Positions 1 through 6,963 of a DNA stretch of 16,295 nucleotides are shown piece after piece; the stretch's first letter is position 1, and every line of letters starts with the position of its first letter. The translations under genes and the position numbers were made by a program. The notes below the pieces were generated by a model that was given only the letters and a program-made list of their open reading frames with translations, ran no database searches and had not been told where the DNA came from. The DNA is taken from NCBI GenBank assembly GCA_029260155.1, contig JAJDDU010000171.1, positions 1 through 16,295 on the forward strand, in the 5' to 3' direction. Source of the DNA: Phycisphaerae bacterium. Lineage in GTDB: Bacteria > Planctomycetota > Phycisphaerae > UBA1845.

Positions 1-469
1 ACCCCCGGTTCGGTATCCATGGGCCGCCAGGCGCGGCGGATTCGCGGGGCTGTGCCAAGATGATGTCATCAAGCGTCGACAGCGGCACATCGATCTCAAT
101 CAACTCCGCCCCCTCGCGCAGACATCGCTCGACGTGTTCCTGGTTGACCGTTAGGTAGGAGAGCACCGGTACGTTGTTGGTGACGGTGAACTTCGCCGTG
201 CCACGACTACCTTTCTTGCTGCAGGCTGCGTGGATGACACGGCTGCGAGGCCTGGCGGCGGCCGCCTTCTGACACAGCGGGTGAATCGGCTCGACCAGCA
301 ACCCGGACCAGCCCATCTGCTCCAGAAAATACGTGTTCGACAGAGTGACGCCGTCATAAGCCCCGACCTCAATGAAACAACCCACAGATCGCCGGCGAAA
401 CACCTCCCAGAGGATGCGATCTTCGCCGAACTGAGCTTTGTAGAGGTGATCGATGGTCAGAGTCGTCAC
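1..469 (-). CDS. FkbM-family methyltransferase, 3' end off the window
   Basis: SAM-dependent methyltransferase of the FkbM family, probably O-methylating a sugar or glycan. 156 residues are visible, and the C-terminal part lies beyond the left edge. Seen in the sequence: an N-terminal QFGEDRIL segment (residues 13-20), the SAM-binding motif FIEVGAYDGVTLSNT (32-46), then GWSGLLVEP (53-61), the next SAM-binding strand with its acidic residue, and a CS.K.GSRGTAKFTV stretch followed by STLDDI (131-136). The second conserved acidic motif of the family (usually around D.EG) would come just after the cut. The start is GTG at 469, overlapping the TGA of the upstream glycosyltransferase by four bases (GTGA), so translation is probably coupled. 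The family assignment is firm; the acceptor is unknown. Confidence 0.88.
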   Translation of the reverse strand, partial: MTTLTIDHLYKAQFGEDRILWEVFRRRSVGCFIEVGAYDGVTLSNTYFLEQMGWSGLLVEPIHPLCQKAAAARPRSRVIHAACSKKGSRGTAKFTVTNNVPVLSYLTVNQEHVERCLREGAELIEIDVPLSTLDDIILAQPRESAAPGGPWIPNRG

Positions 470-1836
470 GTTGGCACCTCCAGGCCTTCCATACCGACAC
501 GACTGCCGGCCGGCTCAGCCGGCGAAGAGACGTTCGGTTGTAGGAATGCGTCGGCCACACCATCGACAAGGATCCTCGGTGCGGATGTCGACGCCTCGAC
601 CAACTCGCCAGATCTCGGCAGCACGCCTGCATCGCGGAGCAGCTTAACGACAGTTGTCACCCGATGGCTGTACAGATGATTGGAGAGGGTCCGACGTTGT
701 CCGGCCGCCGCGATCTCTCGACGCTCTGTGTCATGGGTCGCATAGTAGTTGATCTTTTCGAGCAGTTCCGCCTCGTTGCGAAAGACGTCGCACTCCTTGC
801 CGATCTCGAAGCAGCCGGGCAGCTCCGGCGTGTAATAGGTGAGCATGAACCCGCCGTACCCGGTGATCTCGAAATGGCGAATATTCAGCCCGGTTTCCAA
901 ACAGCCCTTCTGCAGATTCAGGCATATGGGCACGCGACGCATTCGCTCGTGCAGGACTTTCATATCCCATATGCGCGGCGTATGCGGCAGATTGCAGTCC
1001 CTTTTCCAATGGTCTCCGATAAGCTCGAAGGCATCTCCCAGTTTGAGCTTGAGAAACCGGGCGAAACGGTCGCGTTGCTTGACGGCTAGATAGGCGTTGT
1101 ACGCGAATTTCTGGGTGTAGTATTGGGCGCTCTTGTTGGCGCGGACGAGGGGGTCGTCGGTCGGTTTGGGCGGTTCGGCGAACTGATACAAATCGAAGTA
1201 GGTCTTGTGAAACGGAATACCGGGCATGTCGGCTTGGACCGCCGCAGCCGTAAACCCCGCATAAAGTTGACTCGGCTGGATCGCTCGCTCCGACCGAAAC
1301 CAAGATGAAGCGGGATGGCCCATAAACGCCACGGCCGGTCCGGGGTCGGGGTCGGGCAGCGAAGAAGTGTCGAAGTCGTCGTTGGACGCCCCCATCGGCA
1401 GGCGAAGGACGTTGGGAATTCCCAGCCTCGTGAGCTCTTCGGCGTGTCCGTACTCCCACACCCATTTGATCCACCCGGCGCTTTCCAGCAATTGCCAATG
1501 GTCCTTCCAATCCACGTTGGCCATCACCGAAGTGACCGGATCAATGTAGCAGGAGACGTAGGGGATTCCCAGGTCGGCCGTCGTGAGGGACATGCGGTCC
1601 GGCTCGGACGACGACGGCACGAGTGTCAACGCGCCGGCATCGAAATCCAGCAACAGCTCGATGTCGTGTTTCTGTAGAAACGGGCGGTAGACGGCTCCAT
1701 CGACCAGGCGGTCCTTGAGCGAACGGTTGATATCCAGACTGGAAATCTCTGGAAGGAGGTAGGTATCGAAGCCAGCCTCGCGGACCGATCGTTCAAGCTG
1801 CTTCGTCGTTGCAATGCGGAGCGGGCGCCGGCTCAT
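466..1836 (-). CDS. CgeB-like glycosyltransferase
   Basis: Putative glycosyltransferase, 456 residues, of the CgeB/'spore maturation' type (GT-B fold, glycosyl transferase 1_2 domain). The C-terminal half carries the family signature: ETGLNIRHFEITGYGGF (314-330), GKECDVFRNEAELLEKI (346-362), and an AAGQRRTLSNHLYSHR helix near 377-392. The N-terminal half is a poorly conserved Rossmann-like region. Residues from about 405 to 456 form a Pro/Ser/Glu-rich tail leading straight into the next gene. It is a clear paralogue of residues 1-400 of the fusion protein upstream: signature residues fall at identical positions (R320, HFEIT 321-325, CDVFRNE 349-355). The start is ATG 1836, with AAGGA seven bases upstream. 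Donor and acceptor sugars cannot be read from the sequence. Confidence 0.85.
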   Translation of the reverse strand: MSRRPLRIATTKQLERSVREAGFDTYLLPEISSLDINRSLKDRLVDGAVYRPFLQKHDIELLLDFDAGALTLVPSSSEPDRMSLTTADLGIPYVSCYIDPVTSVMANVDWKDHWQLLESAGWIKWVWEYGHAEELTRLGIPNVLRLPMGASNDDFDTSSLPDPDPGPAVAFMGHPASSWFRSERAIQPSQLYAGFTAAAVQADMPGIPFHKTYFDLYQFAEPPKPTDDPLVRANKSAQYYTQKFAYNAYLAVKQRDRFARFLKLKLGDAFELIGDHWKRDCNLPHTPRIWDMKVLHERMRRVPICLNLQKGCLETGLNIRHFEITGYGGFMLTYYTPELPGCFEIGKECDVFRNEAELLEKINYYATHDTERREIAAAGQRRTLSNHLYSHRVTTVVKLLRDAGVLPRSGELVEASTSAPRILVDGVADAFLQPNVSSPAEPAGSRVGMEGLEVPT

Positions 1837-1843
1837 GAGATCA

Positions 1844-1848
1844 TCCTT
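1844..1848 (-). promoter_or_regulatory. Ribosome binding site of the 456-residue glycosyltransferase
   Basis: AAGGA lies seven bases before ATG 1836 and shares bases with the TAA stop of the upstream fusion gene. This fixes the start of the downstream gene and suggests that the two are translated from one message. Confidence 0.65.
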
Positions 1849-3703
1849 AAACTCTGACGTAGAGGGCGTCGCCCCAATGCCGAGGCTGGTCCGAAGGGTA
1901 AACCGCGTGGCGCCGGTATCCGCGCGATGTTAAGAACGTGTCAATATCACCGAAGAGCGGGCAATCCAGATACATCGGCACGAAAGAGACCTCCAAGTAT
2001 ACCAACCGGGCCGCTTCCAGCACCTTCGTCGCCCCCCTTAGCGCCGCCAGCTCGGACCCCTGCACGTCGAGCTTGACGATGTCGATGCGTCTGGGATCGA
2101 TCTCGTTCTCATCACACCAGCGGTCGAGGGTGCAAACCTCGATCGACTCTCGACCGACCACGCGTGTCCACTTCGCGCACGGATTGCCCTCCTGGAAATC
2201 CAGAAGCGAATTCGCCTCAGGGCTCGCGGTAAGGTTGATCATGGCTTGTCCGTCGTGGTCCCCCACCGCTTTCTTGACCGGGTGCGCGCCCACGTTGTCG
2301 CACGTTTCGCGCAGCTGCTCGAACACGGAGCTGACCGGTTCGAAGCTGAAGATTTCGGCGGTGGGATAGGCGTTGCGATAGCCTCGCGCCATCTGGCCGG
2401 TGTTGGCGCCGCAGTCGAGCACCATGTCGGCCTCGGGTACGAGCGACTTGGAGTCGTCCCACATGTTGGATGTCGAATAGTCGACCGGTGGCGAGTCCGA
2501 CTGCACCATCCGCAACAGAGTCTGCAAACGATGGCTGCAAAGGTGATGAGACAGCGTCCGCTCCTGACCCGCACGGGCAATGGCGATGCGTTCGTCGGAA
2601 TGACTGAGGTAGTATTGGATCTTGTCCAACAACTCCCGCTCGTTGCGGAACACGTCGCATTCTTTTCCGACTTCGAAGTGCTCTGCGAGTTCCGGTTGGT
2701 CGTAGCACAGCATAAACCCGCCGCTGGCTGTGATCTCGAAGTGACGCATGTTCAAACCGGTTTCCGCGTCACCGTCGACTAGATTGAGATTGACGGCCAC
2801 TTCACGAAAATGATTCGCGCAGGCGCCTGCCGTCTCAAGCGGTGGAGTCGCCGGCAAACCGTACGTGGTGTCCCACCCCGTACCAATCAGCTGAAACTGA
2901 CTGGGGAGTTTTCGGCGGAGGTAGATGACGAAACGGTCTCGATTGCGAATGCACTGGCTTGCGTTGAAAAATAGCTTGGCGCCAAAGTATGCGAACGCCT
3001 TGTTGGCCCGCGTCTGCGCATCATCTCCCTCGCACGGCGGTTCGCCAAGGCCGTAGATCTCATGATAAACATCGTAGAACGGTGTGCCTGGTATGTCGGC
3101 CCGGATCGACTGCGCCAGTATCCCGGCCAGCAAATCACGCGACGGGATGCTGTTGTTCCCGGCGAAGTAGGCAGTGTTCTGCTCGCCAACGAAAGACACG
3201 ATCGGCTTCGTCTTCGCCGGATCGAGCGGCTGCGTGTTGTACGATCGATCCATCGCAGCCATCGGCAGATGCACGACGCACGGCACGCCGAATTGCTGAA
3301 GCTCCGTCGCTTGGGCGCGATCCCACACCGCCTTACCCCAACGGCTGCTCTGCAGACACTGCCACATCACCTGCCAGTCCAGACCGCGAAATGTGCTCGG
3401 CAATGGAGCAACGAAGTGCGAGAGCAGCACCTTCCCAGCCGCGTCATGGGCAAGCTTTAGATCGTCCGAACCGGATGATCCCCGAGAAAATCCAAGACCT
3501 GTCCCGCCTTGGTCCACCAGAATATCCACCGGTCGATCGGCCAGCCTGGCGACGGCTGCGGTGCCGGTTTGAAGGCGGCCGGCCAAGTCAGCGGCGTGGG
3601 CGTTGCCGCTGGGATGCTCTGCGACGGGAAGCGAGACCACCTCGTGTGAAAGCCTCTCGCACGCCTCTTCCCACCACCCATGTCCGAAAACGCCGATGTT
3701 CAT
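1847..3703 (-). CDS. Fusion protein: CgeB-like glycosyltransferase plus FkbM methyltransferase
   Basis: Two-domain enzyme of 618 residues. Residues 1-400 are a CgeB-like glycosyltransferase: VSFVGE at 169-174, ETGLNMRHFEITASGGF at 314-330, CDVFRNERELLDKI at 349-362, and HHLCSHR at 386-392. A short linker (about 401-420) leads to an FkbM methyltransferase at 421-618, with SAM motif MVLDCGANTGQMAR (427-440), FSFEPVSSVFEQLR (452-465), and the second acidic motif IDIVKLDVQGSELAALRGA (540-558). The protein would transfer a sugar and methylate a hydroxyl, presumably on the same surface glycan. The start is ATG 3703, with only a weak GGA-type ribosome site. A 90-base non-coding gap separates it from the acetyltransferase upstream. 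Ten bases separate its stop from the next glycosyltransferase, its own paralogue. Domain calls are firm; substrates are unknown. Confidence 0.88.
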   Translation of the reverse strand: MNIGVFGHGWWEEACERLSHEVVSLPVAEHPSGNAHAADLAGRLQTGTAAVARLADRPVDILVDQGGTGLGFSRGSSGSDDLKLAHDAAGKVLLSHFVAPLPSTFRGLDWQVMWQCLQSSRWGKAVWDRAQATELQQFGVPCVVHLPMAAMDRSYNTQPLDPAKTKPIVSFVGEQNTAYFAGNNSIPSRDLLAGILAQSIRADIPGTPFYDVYHEIYGLGEPPCEGDDAQTRANKAFAYFGAKLFFNASQCIRNRDRFVIYLRRKLPSQFQLIGTGWDTTYGLPATPPLETAGACANHFREVAVNLNLVDGDAETGLNMRHFEITASGGFMLCYDQPELAEHFEVGKECDVFRNERELLDKIQYYLSHSDERIAIARAGQERTLSHHLCSHRLQTLLRMVQSDSPPVDYSTSNMWDDSKSLVPEADMVLDCGANTGQMARGYRNAYPTAEIFSFEPVSSVFEQLRETCDNVGAHPVKKAVGDHDGQAMINLTASPEANSLLDFQEGNPCAKWTRVVGRESIEVCTLDRWCDENEIDPRRIDIVKLDVQGSELAALRGATKVLEAARLVYLEVSFVPMYLDCPLFGDIDTFLTSRGYRRHAVYPSDQPRHWGDALYVRV

Positions 3704-3793
3704 GACGCCGTCCAGTCTTTGGCAACCTCGGAATAGACCCCGCGACGGGACCGCTATCCCATCCGTTGGCCCGCCAGTCGCCTGCCCGAACGG

Positions 3794-4429
3794 TTATCGG
3801 TCACTAGACTGAAGCGGCTGAAGGCCGGTTGCCGACTCGACCGGTCTCAATCCCGTTGCACCGAGTTCGTATCGAGCTTCACAAGAACGACAACAGTTGC
3901 CGCCCGCCAAACGCTGACCGCAGCGACAGGCCCATCCCACCGGCAGAGCGGGGTTGCCCAACACGATGCGGTGCTCCGGAACGTCCTGGGTCACGACTGA
4001 TCCAGCGCCGACAACGGCATATCGACCAATCGTCAGGCCGCACAGAATCACGGAGCGCGCGCCGATCGAAGCTCCGTGTCCCACCGAGGTCGGCTCGAGC
4101 CAAGTGGCCTCCTCTCGATAGCGGCCGGCCATGGTCGGCGTACGCGGACTCCGGGGATGGCGATCGTTCGTAAACACAACGCCCGGGCCGATGAAAGCGT
4201 CGTCCCCAATGGTGACACCGCGCCAGACCATGACTCCGTTCTTGAGGGTGACCCGCTCGCCGATAGTCGCTCCGTCTTCGACGAAACTGTGTCCGCCAAT
4301 GTTGCAATCGGCACCTATTCGCGCCCCGCGCATGACGTGCGCGAACGCCCACACGGTTGACCCCTCGCCAACGTGGTCGGATTCGCACAGTGCCCGATGG
4401 TGAACAAAAACCCTCTGGTTCGTGTTCAT
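3794..4429 (-). CDS. Left-handed beta-helix N-acetyltransferase (WbpD/WlbB-like)
   Basis: Acyl-CoA-dependent N-acyltransferase of the hexapeptide-repeat family, 211 residues. It probably acetylates the 3-amino group of a UDP-2-acetamido-3-amino sugar. Visible are hexapeptide turns from about 18 to 150, the WAFAHVMRGARIG segment (27-39), GPGVVFTND (81-89), GAGSVVTQDVPEH (141-153) and GNPALPVGW (158-166). After the helix come closely spaced cysteines (C168, C170, C179, C180, C183), resembling the small Cys-rich cap often found in WbpD/WlbB relatives. The chosen start is ATG 4429, five bases from the upstream TAA. The frame is open further upstream, but that part overlaps the aminotransferase and does not look like the family. 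The last 20 or so residues are an unusual tandem repeat, listed separately. The exact sugar (uronate or non-uronate) is an inference from context. Confidence 0.85.
   Translation of the reverse strand: MNTNQRVFVHHRALCESDHVGEGSTVWAFAHVMRGARIGADCNIGGHSFVEDGATIGERVTLKNGVMVWRGVTIGDDAFIGPGVVFTNDRHPRSPRTPTMAGRYREEATWLEPTSVGHGASIGARSVILCGLTIGRYAVVGAGSVVTQDVPEHRIVLGNPALPVGWACRCGQRLAGGNCCRSCEARYELGATGLRPVESATGLQPLQSSDR
3806..3859 (-). repeat. Two imperfect 27-base tandem repeats coding the acetyltransferase C-tail
   Basis: Two adjacent 27-base units (3833-3859 and 3806-3832) match at 16 of 27 bases and encode ATGLRPVES followed by ATGLQPLQS, six of nine residues identical. They lie beyond the Cys-rich cap of the acetyltransferase, where relatives normally end. 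The unit resembles GC-rich dispersed repeats I recall from planctomycete genomes, but this match is from memory and was not searched. Confidence 0.45.
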
Positions 4430-4433
4430 GTTG

Positions 4434-5591
4434 TTATCGTTCAAGCGAGAGCCTTCCCGGAAACTCGTGCAGGCATTGTGCGACGTACGCGACGTCCTCT
4501 TCCGCCATGTGCGGATGAATTGGCAGCGACAGGAGCTGGTCCGCATACGATTCGGTGTTCGCTAGCCGGTGCGGCACGATACAATGATGTCGAAAGGCAG
4601 GCTGATGGTGAATCGGAACGGGGTAATGGATGTTAGCGCTGACACCACACTTCTGGAGGAAGGACATCAGCGAGTCCCGGTCGTGGCAGCGAATCGCATA
4701 TACGTGGTAGACGTGCCGCCGATGCGCTCCTGTGACCGGTAGCAAGACTGGTAGCCCCTCCAGCCGCTCGTCGTACGACGCAGCGATTTCGCGGCGAAGA
4801 TCATTCCATCGGTCCAGGTACTTCAACTTCACGCGCAGCACCGCAGCCTGGATTCCATCCAAGCGCGTGTTGTACCCGCGGGTATCGTGGTGGTACTTGA
4901 CGCTCGAACCATAGTTTCTAGTTTCTCTCGCCCAAGCCGCCAGATCGGTGTCATCCGTAACGATCGCCCCGCCGTCCCCGGCCGCACCGAGGTTCTTGCC
5001 GGGGTAGAAGCTGAACGCCGCCGCCCGGCCGAGCGCGCCACATGGCCGTCCCTTGTAGAGGGCCCCGTGAGCCTGCGCCGCGTCTTCGATGACCGGAATG
5101 CAGTGCTCCGCCGCAATGGCGTCGATTCGATCCATGTCCGCCGTCTGCCCGTAGAGCTGAACGGCGACAACCGCTCTTGTTCGTTCGGTGATCGCCGACG
5201 CGAAGCAGTCCGGGTCAATCGTGTAGTCGTCCGGATCGTGATCGACCAGAACCGGCGTAGCGCCGCTGTGTGACACGGCAAGGGCCGTCGCGACAAACGT
5301 GTTGCCGGGTAGGATGACCTCGTCACCTGGCCCTATGCCCAGGCCCTTGACGGCCAACGTCAACGCGTCGAGACCGCATCCGACGCCGATGCACTGCGCG
5401 GCACCGCAGAAGTGAGCGAACTCCTCCTCGAAAGCCCGTACTTCGGAACCGAGAATAAAGTCGGCGCGGCTCATCACCCCTTGAATCGCGGCGTCGAGTT
5501 CGCCCCTGATCTCCTCGTACTGCTTCTTCAAGTCAACGAAGCAGACCGGCGCTCGGCGCTCAACGGATATCTGCAGTGTGGATTGGGACAT
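4434..5591 (-). CDS. DegT/DnrJ/EryC1/StrS aminotransferase (WbpE/WlbC-like)
   Basis: PLP-dependent sugar aminotransferase, 385 residues, a normal family length. It would convert a 3-keto nucleotide sugar into the 3-amino sugar, probably using glutamate. Seen: VDLKKQYEEI at 19-28, GCGLDALTLA at 71-80, GDEVILPGNTFVATALAV at 89-106, IPVIEDAAQAHGA at 165-177 with the PLP-contacting Asp170, and AFSFYPGKNLGAAGDGG at 192-208 with Lys199 as the Schiff-base lysine. NIHYPVPIHHQPAF near the C-terminus is also typical. The start ATG 5591 has AAGGAA eight bases upstream, although it overlaps the end of the dehydrogenase gene by 32 bases; no later in-frame ATG precedes the conserved core. Its place between a 3-dehydrogenase and an N-acetyltransferase supports the 3-position. 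The exact substrate is inferred. Confidence 0.9.
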   Translation of the reverse strand: MSQSTLQISVERRAPVCFVDLKKQYEEIRGELDAAIQGVMSRADFILGSEVRAFEEEFAHFCGAAQCIGVGCGLDALTLAVKGLGIGPGDEVILPGNTFVATALAVSHSGATPVLVDHDPDDYTIDPDCFASAITERTRAVVAVQLYGQTADMDRIDAIAAEHCIPVIEDAAQAHGALYKGRPCGALGRAAAFSFYPGKNLGAAGDGGAIVTDDTDLAAWARETRNYGSSVKYHHDTRGYNTRLDGIQAAVLRVKLKYLDRWNDLRREIAASYDERLEGLPVLLPVTGAHRRHVYHVYAIRCHDRDSLMSFLQKCGVSANIHYPVPIHHQPAFRHHCIVPHRLANTESYADQLLSLPIHPHMAEEDVAYVAQCLHEFPGRLSLER

Positions 5592-6690
5592 AGTCCGGGT
5601 TCCTTGCCTTAGAGCCTTGCGCCCCGACAGCCTCGCGACGCTGTTCGACGGGTGAAGTGGCTGCGGTCACAGCCGGGATCCGCACTCTCCGCCCGCCGTC
5701 CCGAAGCGACTCGTCGGTTGCCGCCAGCGCCTGCACGACATCAGTGGCCAGCCCAGCATGGTTCAACGGCTTGCGACCGGTACGGATGCACTCGATGAAG
5801 TGTTCGCACTCGGCCGCGACAGGCTCTGGACCGGCGACCTTTGGGATGAGCACGTCGCCCTCGCGGATTGTCGTTGGAAAGGAGCCGAACTTCTCCGCAT
5901 ACGCCTCTGGCCGACGTGTTTCGACCCACTTGTTGTAGATGCGCACCGGCTCGTTGATCGACATGTCGTCCCAGACGGCCATCTTGCGGCTTCCGACGAT
6001 CGTGATCTCCCGCACCTTTCTCGGGTTCAGCCAGCTGGCATGCACGCAGGCCATCACGCCACCCGGATACCGGTAGGATCCGATCACCACATCCTGCACT
6101 TGGTGACCGAGGAAGCTCTCACCGTGCGCCGTAACCTCTGTTGGAACGGCGTCCAGCCAATATTGAAAGATGCTCAGGTCGTGTGATGCGAGATCCCAGA
6201 GCGCGTTAACGTCGTCTCGTATCGGGCCCAGGTTGGTGCGAGACGCATGGATGTAAAAGATGCGTCCCAGCTCGCCGGAGTGAATATACTCCCGCACTTT
6301 CCGTATGCCGGCGTTGAAAAGGAACACGTGCCCTACCGCCAATACCAGGCCTCGGTCCGTGGCAAGGGACTGCAACTCCTCGCACTCGATCGGCGAACCG
6401 CACAGCGGCTTCTCGACCAGCACGTGCTTGCCGGCTCGCAGGGCGGCGAGCGTGAGCTCGTAGTGGGTGCTCACGGGCGTGGCGATGACGACAGCATCGG
6501 CTTTCGGGTCAGCGATGGCGTCCTCCGTCGTCGTGCTGGTTCGAATGCCCTCAAACCGATGCCGTGCGAGCGCGAGTCGCGACTCGTCGGTGTCACAAAC
6601 GACGTGCACCCGAACTTCCGCCAAGTCGTGGAACGCGCGAATCAGATTCGGGCCCCATCGTCCTGCTCCTATGACGTTGACGGTTATCAT
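5560..6690 (-). CDS. Gfo/Idh/MocA sugar-nucleotide dehydrogenase (WbpB/WlbA-like)
   Basis: NAD(P)-dependent dehydrogenase, 376 residues from the chosen start. It probably oxidises C3 of a UDP-N-acetylated sugar to supply the aminotransferase. The N-terminal Rossmann fold shows VIGAGRWGPNLIRAF at 6-20; EKP at 93-95 holds the family's catalytic Lys94; WDLASHDLSIFQYWL at 165-179 holds the conserved Asp/His segment (H170). RTNLGPIRDDVNALWDL is typical of the WlbA/WbpB subgroup. The frame is open 25 codons further upstream, but ATG 6690 sits exactly at the usual family start (MITVNVIGAG) and follows a GAGAAG-rich stretch. It opens the nucleotide-sugar unit after a 273-base gap, so a promoter probably lies there. 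No UDP-GlcNAc 6-dehydrogenase is visible, so a non-uronate (GnnA-like) substrate remains possible. Confidence 0.87.
   Translation of the reverse strand: MITVNVIGAGRWGPNLIRAFHDLAEVRVHVVCDTDESRLALARHRFEGIRTSTTTEDAIADPKADAVVIATPVSTHYELTLAALRAGKHVLVEKPLCGSPIECEELQSLATDRGLVLAVGHVFLFNAGIRKVREYIHSGELGRIFYIHASRTNLGPIRDDVNALWDLASHDLSIFQYWLDAVPTEVTAHGESFLGHQVQDVVIGSYRYPGGVMACVHASWLNPRKVREITIVGSRKMAVWDDMSINEPVRIYNKWVETRRPEAYAEKFGSFPTTIREGDVLIPKVAGPEPVAAECEHFIECIRTGRKPLNHAGLATDVVQALAATDESLRDGGRRVRIPAVTAATSPVEQRREAVGAQGSKARNPDYVPIHTADIR
5600..5605 (-). promoter_or_regulatory. Ribosome binding site of the aminotransferase
   Basis: AAGGAA lies eight bases before ATG 5591, inside the end of the dehydrogenase gene. 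It supports the ATG that creates the 32-base overlap. Confidence 0.6.
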
Positions 6691-6963
6691 GCGTTTTCTT
6701 CTCGCCGTACTTGGGTTGGCGTAATGGAGACATGGTTGTCGAAAGTACGGCGCATCACGAATCAAGGTCGGCTAAAATCAATCGCGATCTTGACGCAACC
6801 TCGCGCGCGGTTCCATCTTTGTCGTCGCCGGCGTCGTCACTGCGCCCGTGTCCTGCCCTTTAGCCCGAAACCCCGAAAAACACCGCCTGGTGTTACCTCA
6901 GTGGGGTCGGAATCGCGTCAACCGGTGAGTGCTTTTTGAGTTGCGGGCGAGCGTTCAAGGCAA
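6691..6963 (-). other. Intergenic region between the catabolic and glycan units
   Basis: 273 bases without a convincing gene. It is the largest gap in the window. It contains the hairpin terminator at 6874-6894 and must hold any promoter for the dehydrogenase gene. I looked on the minus strand for paired -35/-10 boxes: a TTGACG is present near 6920, but no TATAAT-like box lies at the right spacing, so no promoter is called. No operator-like palindrome or riboswitch-like fold stood out. Confidence 0.6.
6874..6894 (-). terminator. Probable Rho-independent terminator of the catabolic operon
   Basis: On the minus strand a 6-bp stem AACACC / GGTGTT with a 4-base loop (AGGC) runs into TTTTT (the last two stem bases plus three more). 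It lies about 70 bases past the stop of the CoA-transferase gene, in the right orientation to end that transcript before the sugar genes. The stem is short, so strength is uncertain. Confidence 0.5.

Noticed and set aside
731..1510. 259-codon minus-strand open frame within the glycosyltransferase gene
   Set aside because: It overlaps the conserved glycosyltransferase in another frame and has an Arg-rich, low-complexity composition typical of shadow frames.
2989..3705. 238-codon plus-strand open frame opposite the fusion gene
   Set aside because: Antisense to conserved glycosyltransferase sequence; Arg/Pro/Ser-rich and without recognisable domains.
4430..4546. Longer acetyltransferase beginning at ATG 4546
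   Set aside because: The added 39 residues lie inside the aminotransferase gene and do not resemble the family; ATG 4429 fits the expected start.
6691..6963. Sigma70-type promoter built on TTGACG near 6920
   Set aside because: No acceptable -10 box lies 16-18 bases downstream, and the box is upstream of the terminator hairpin.
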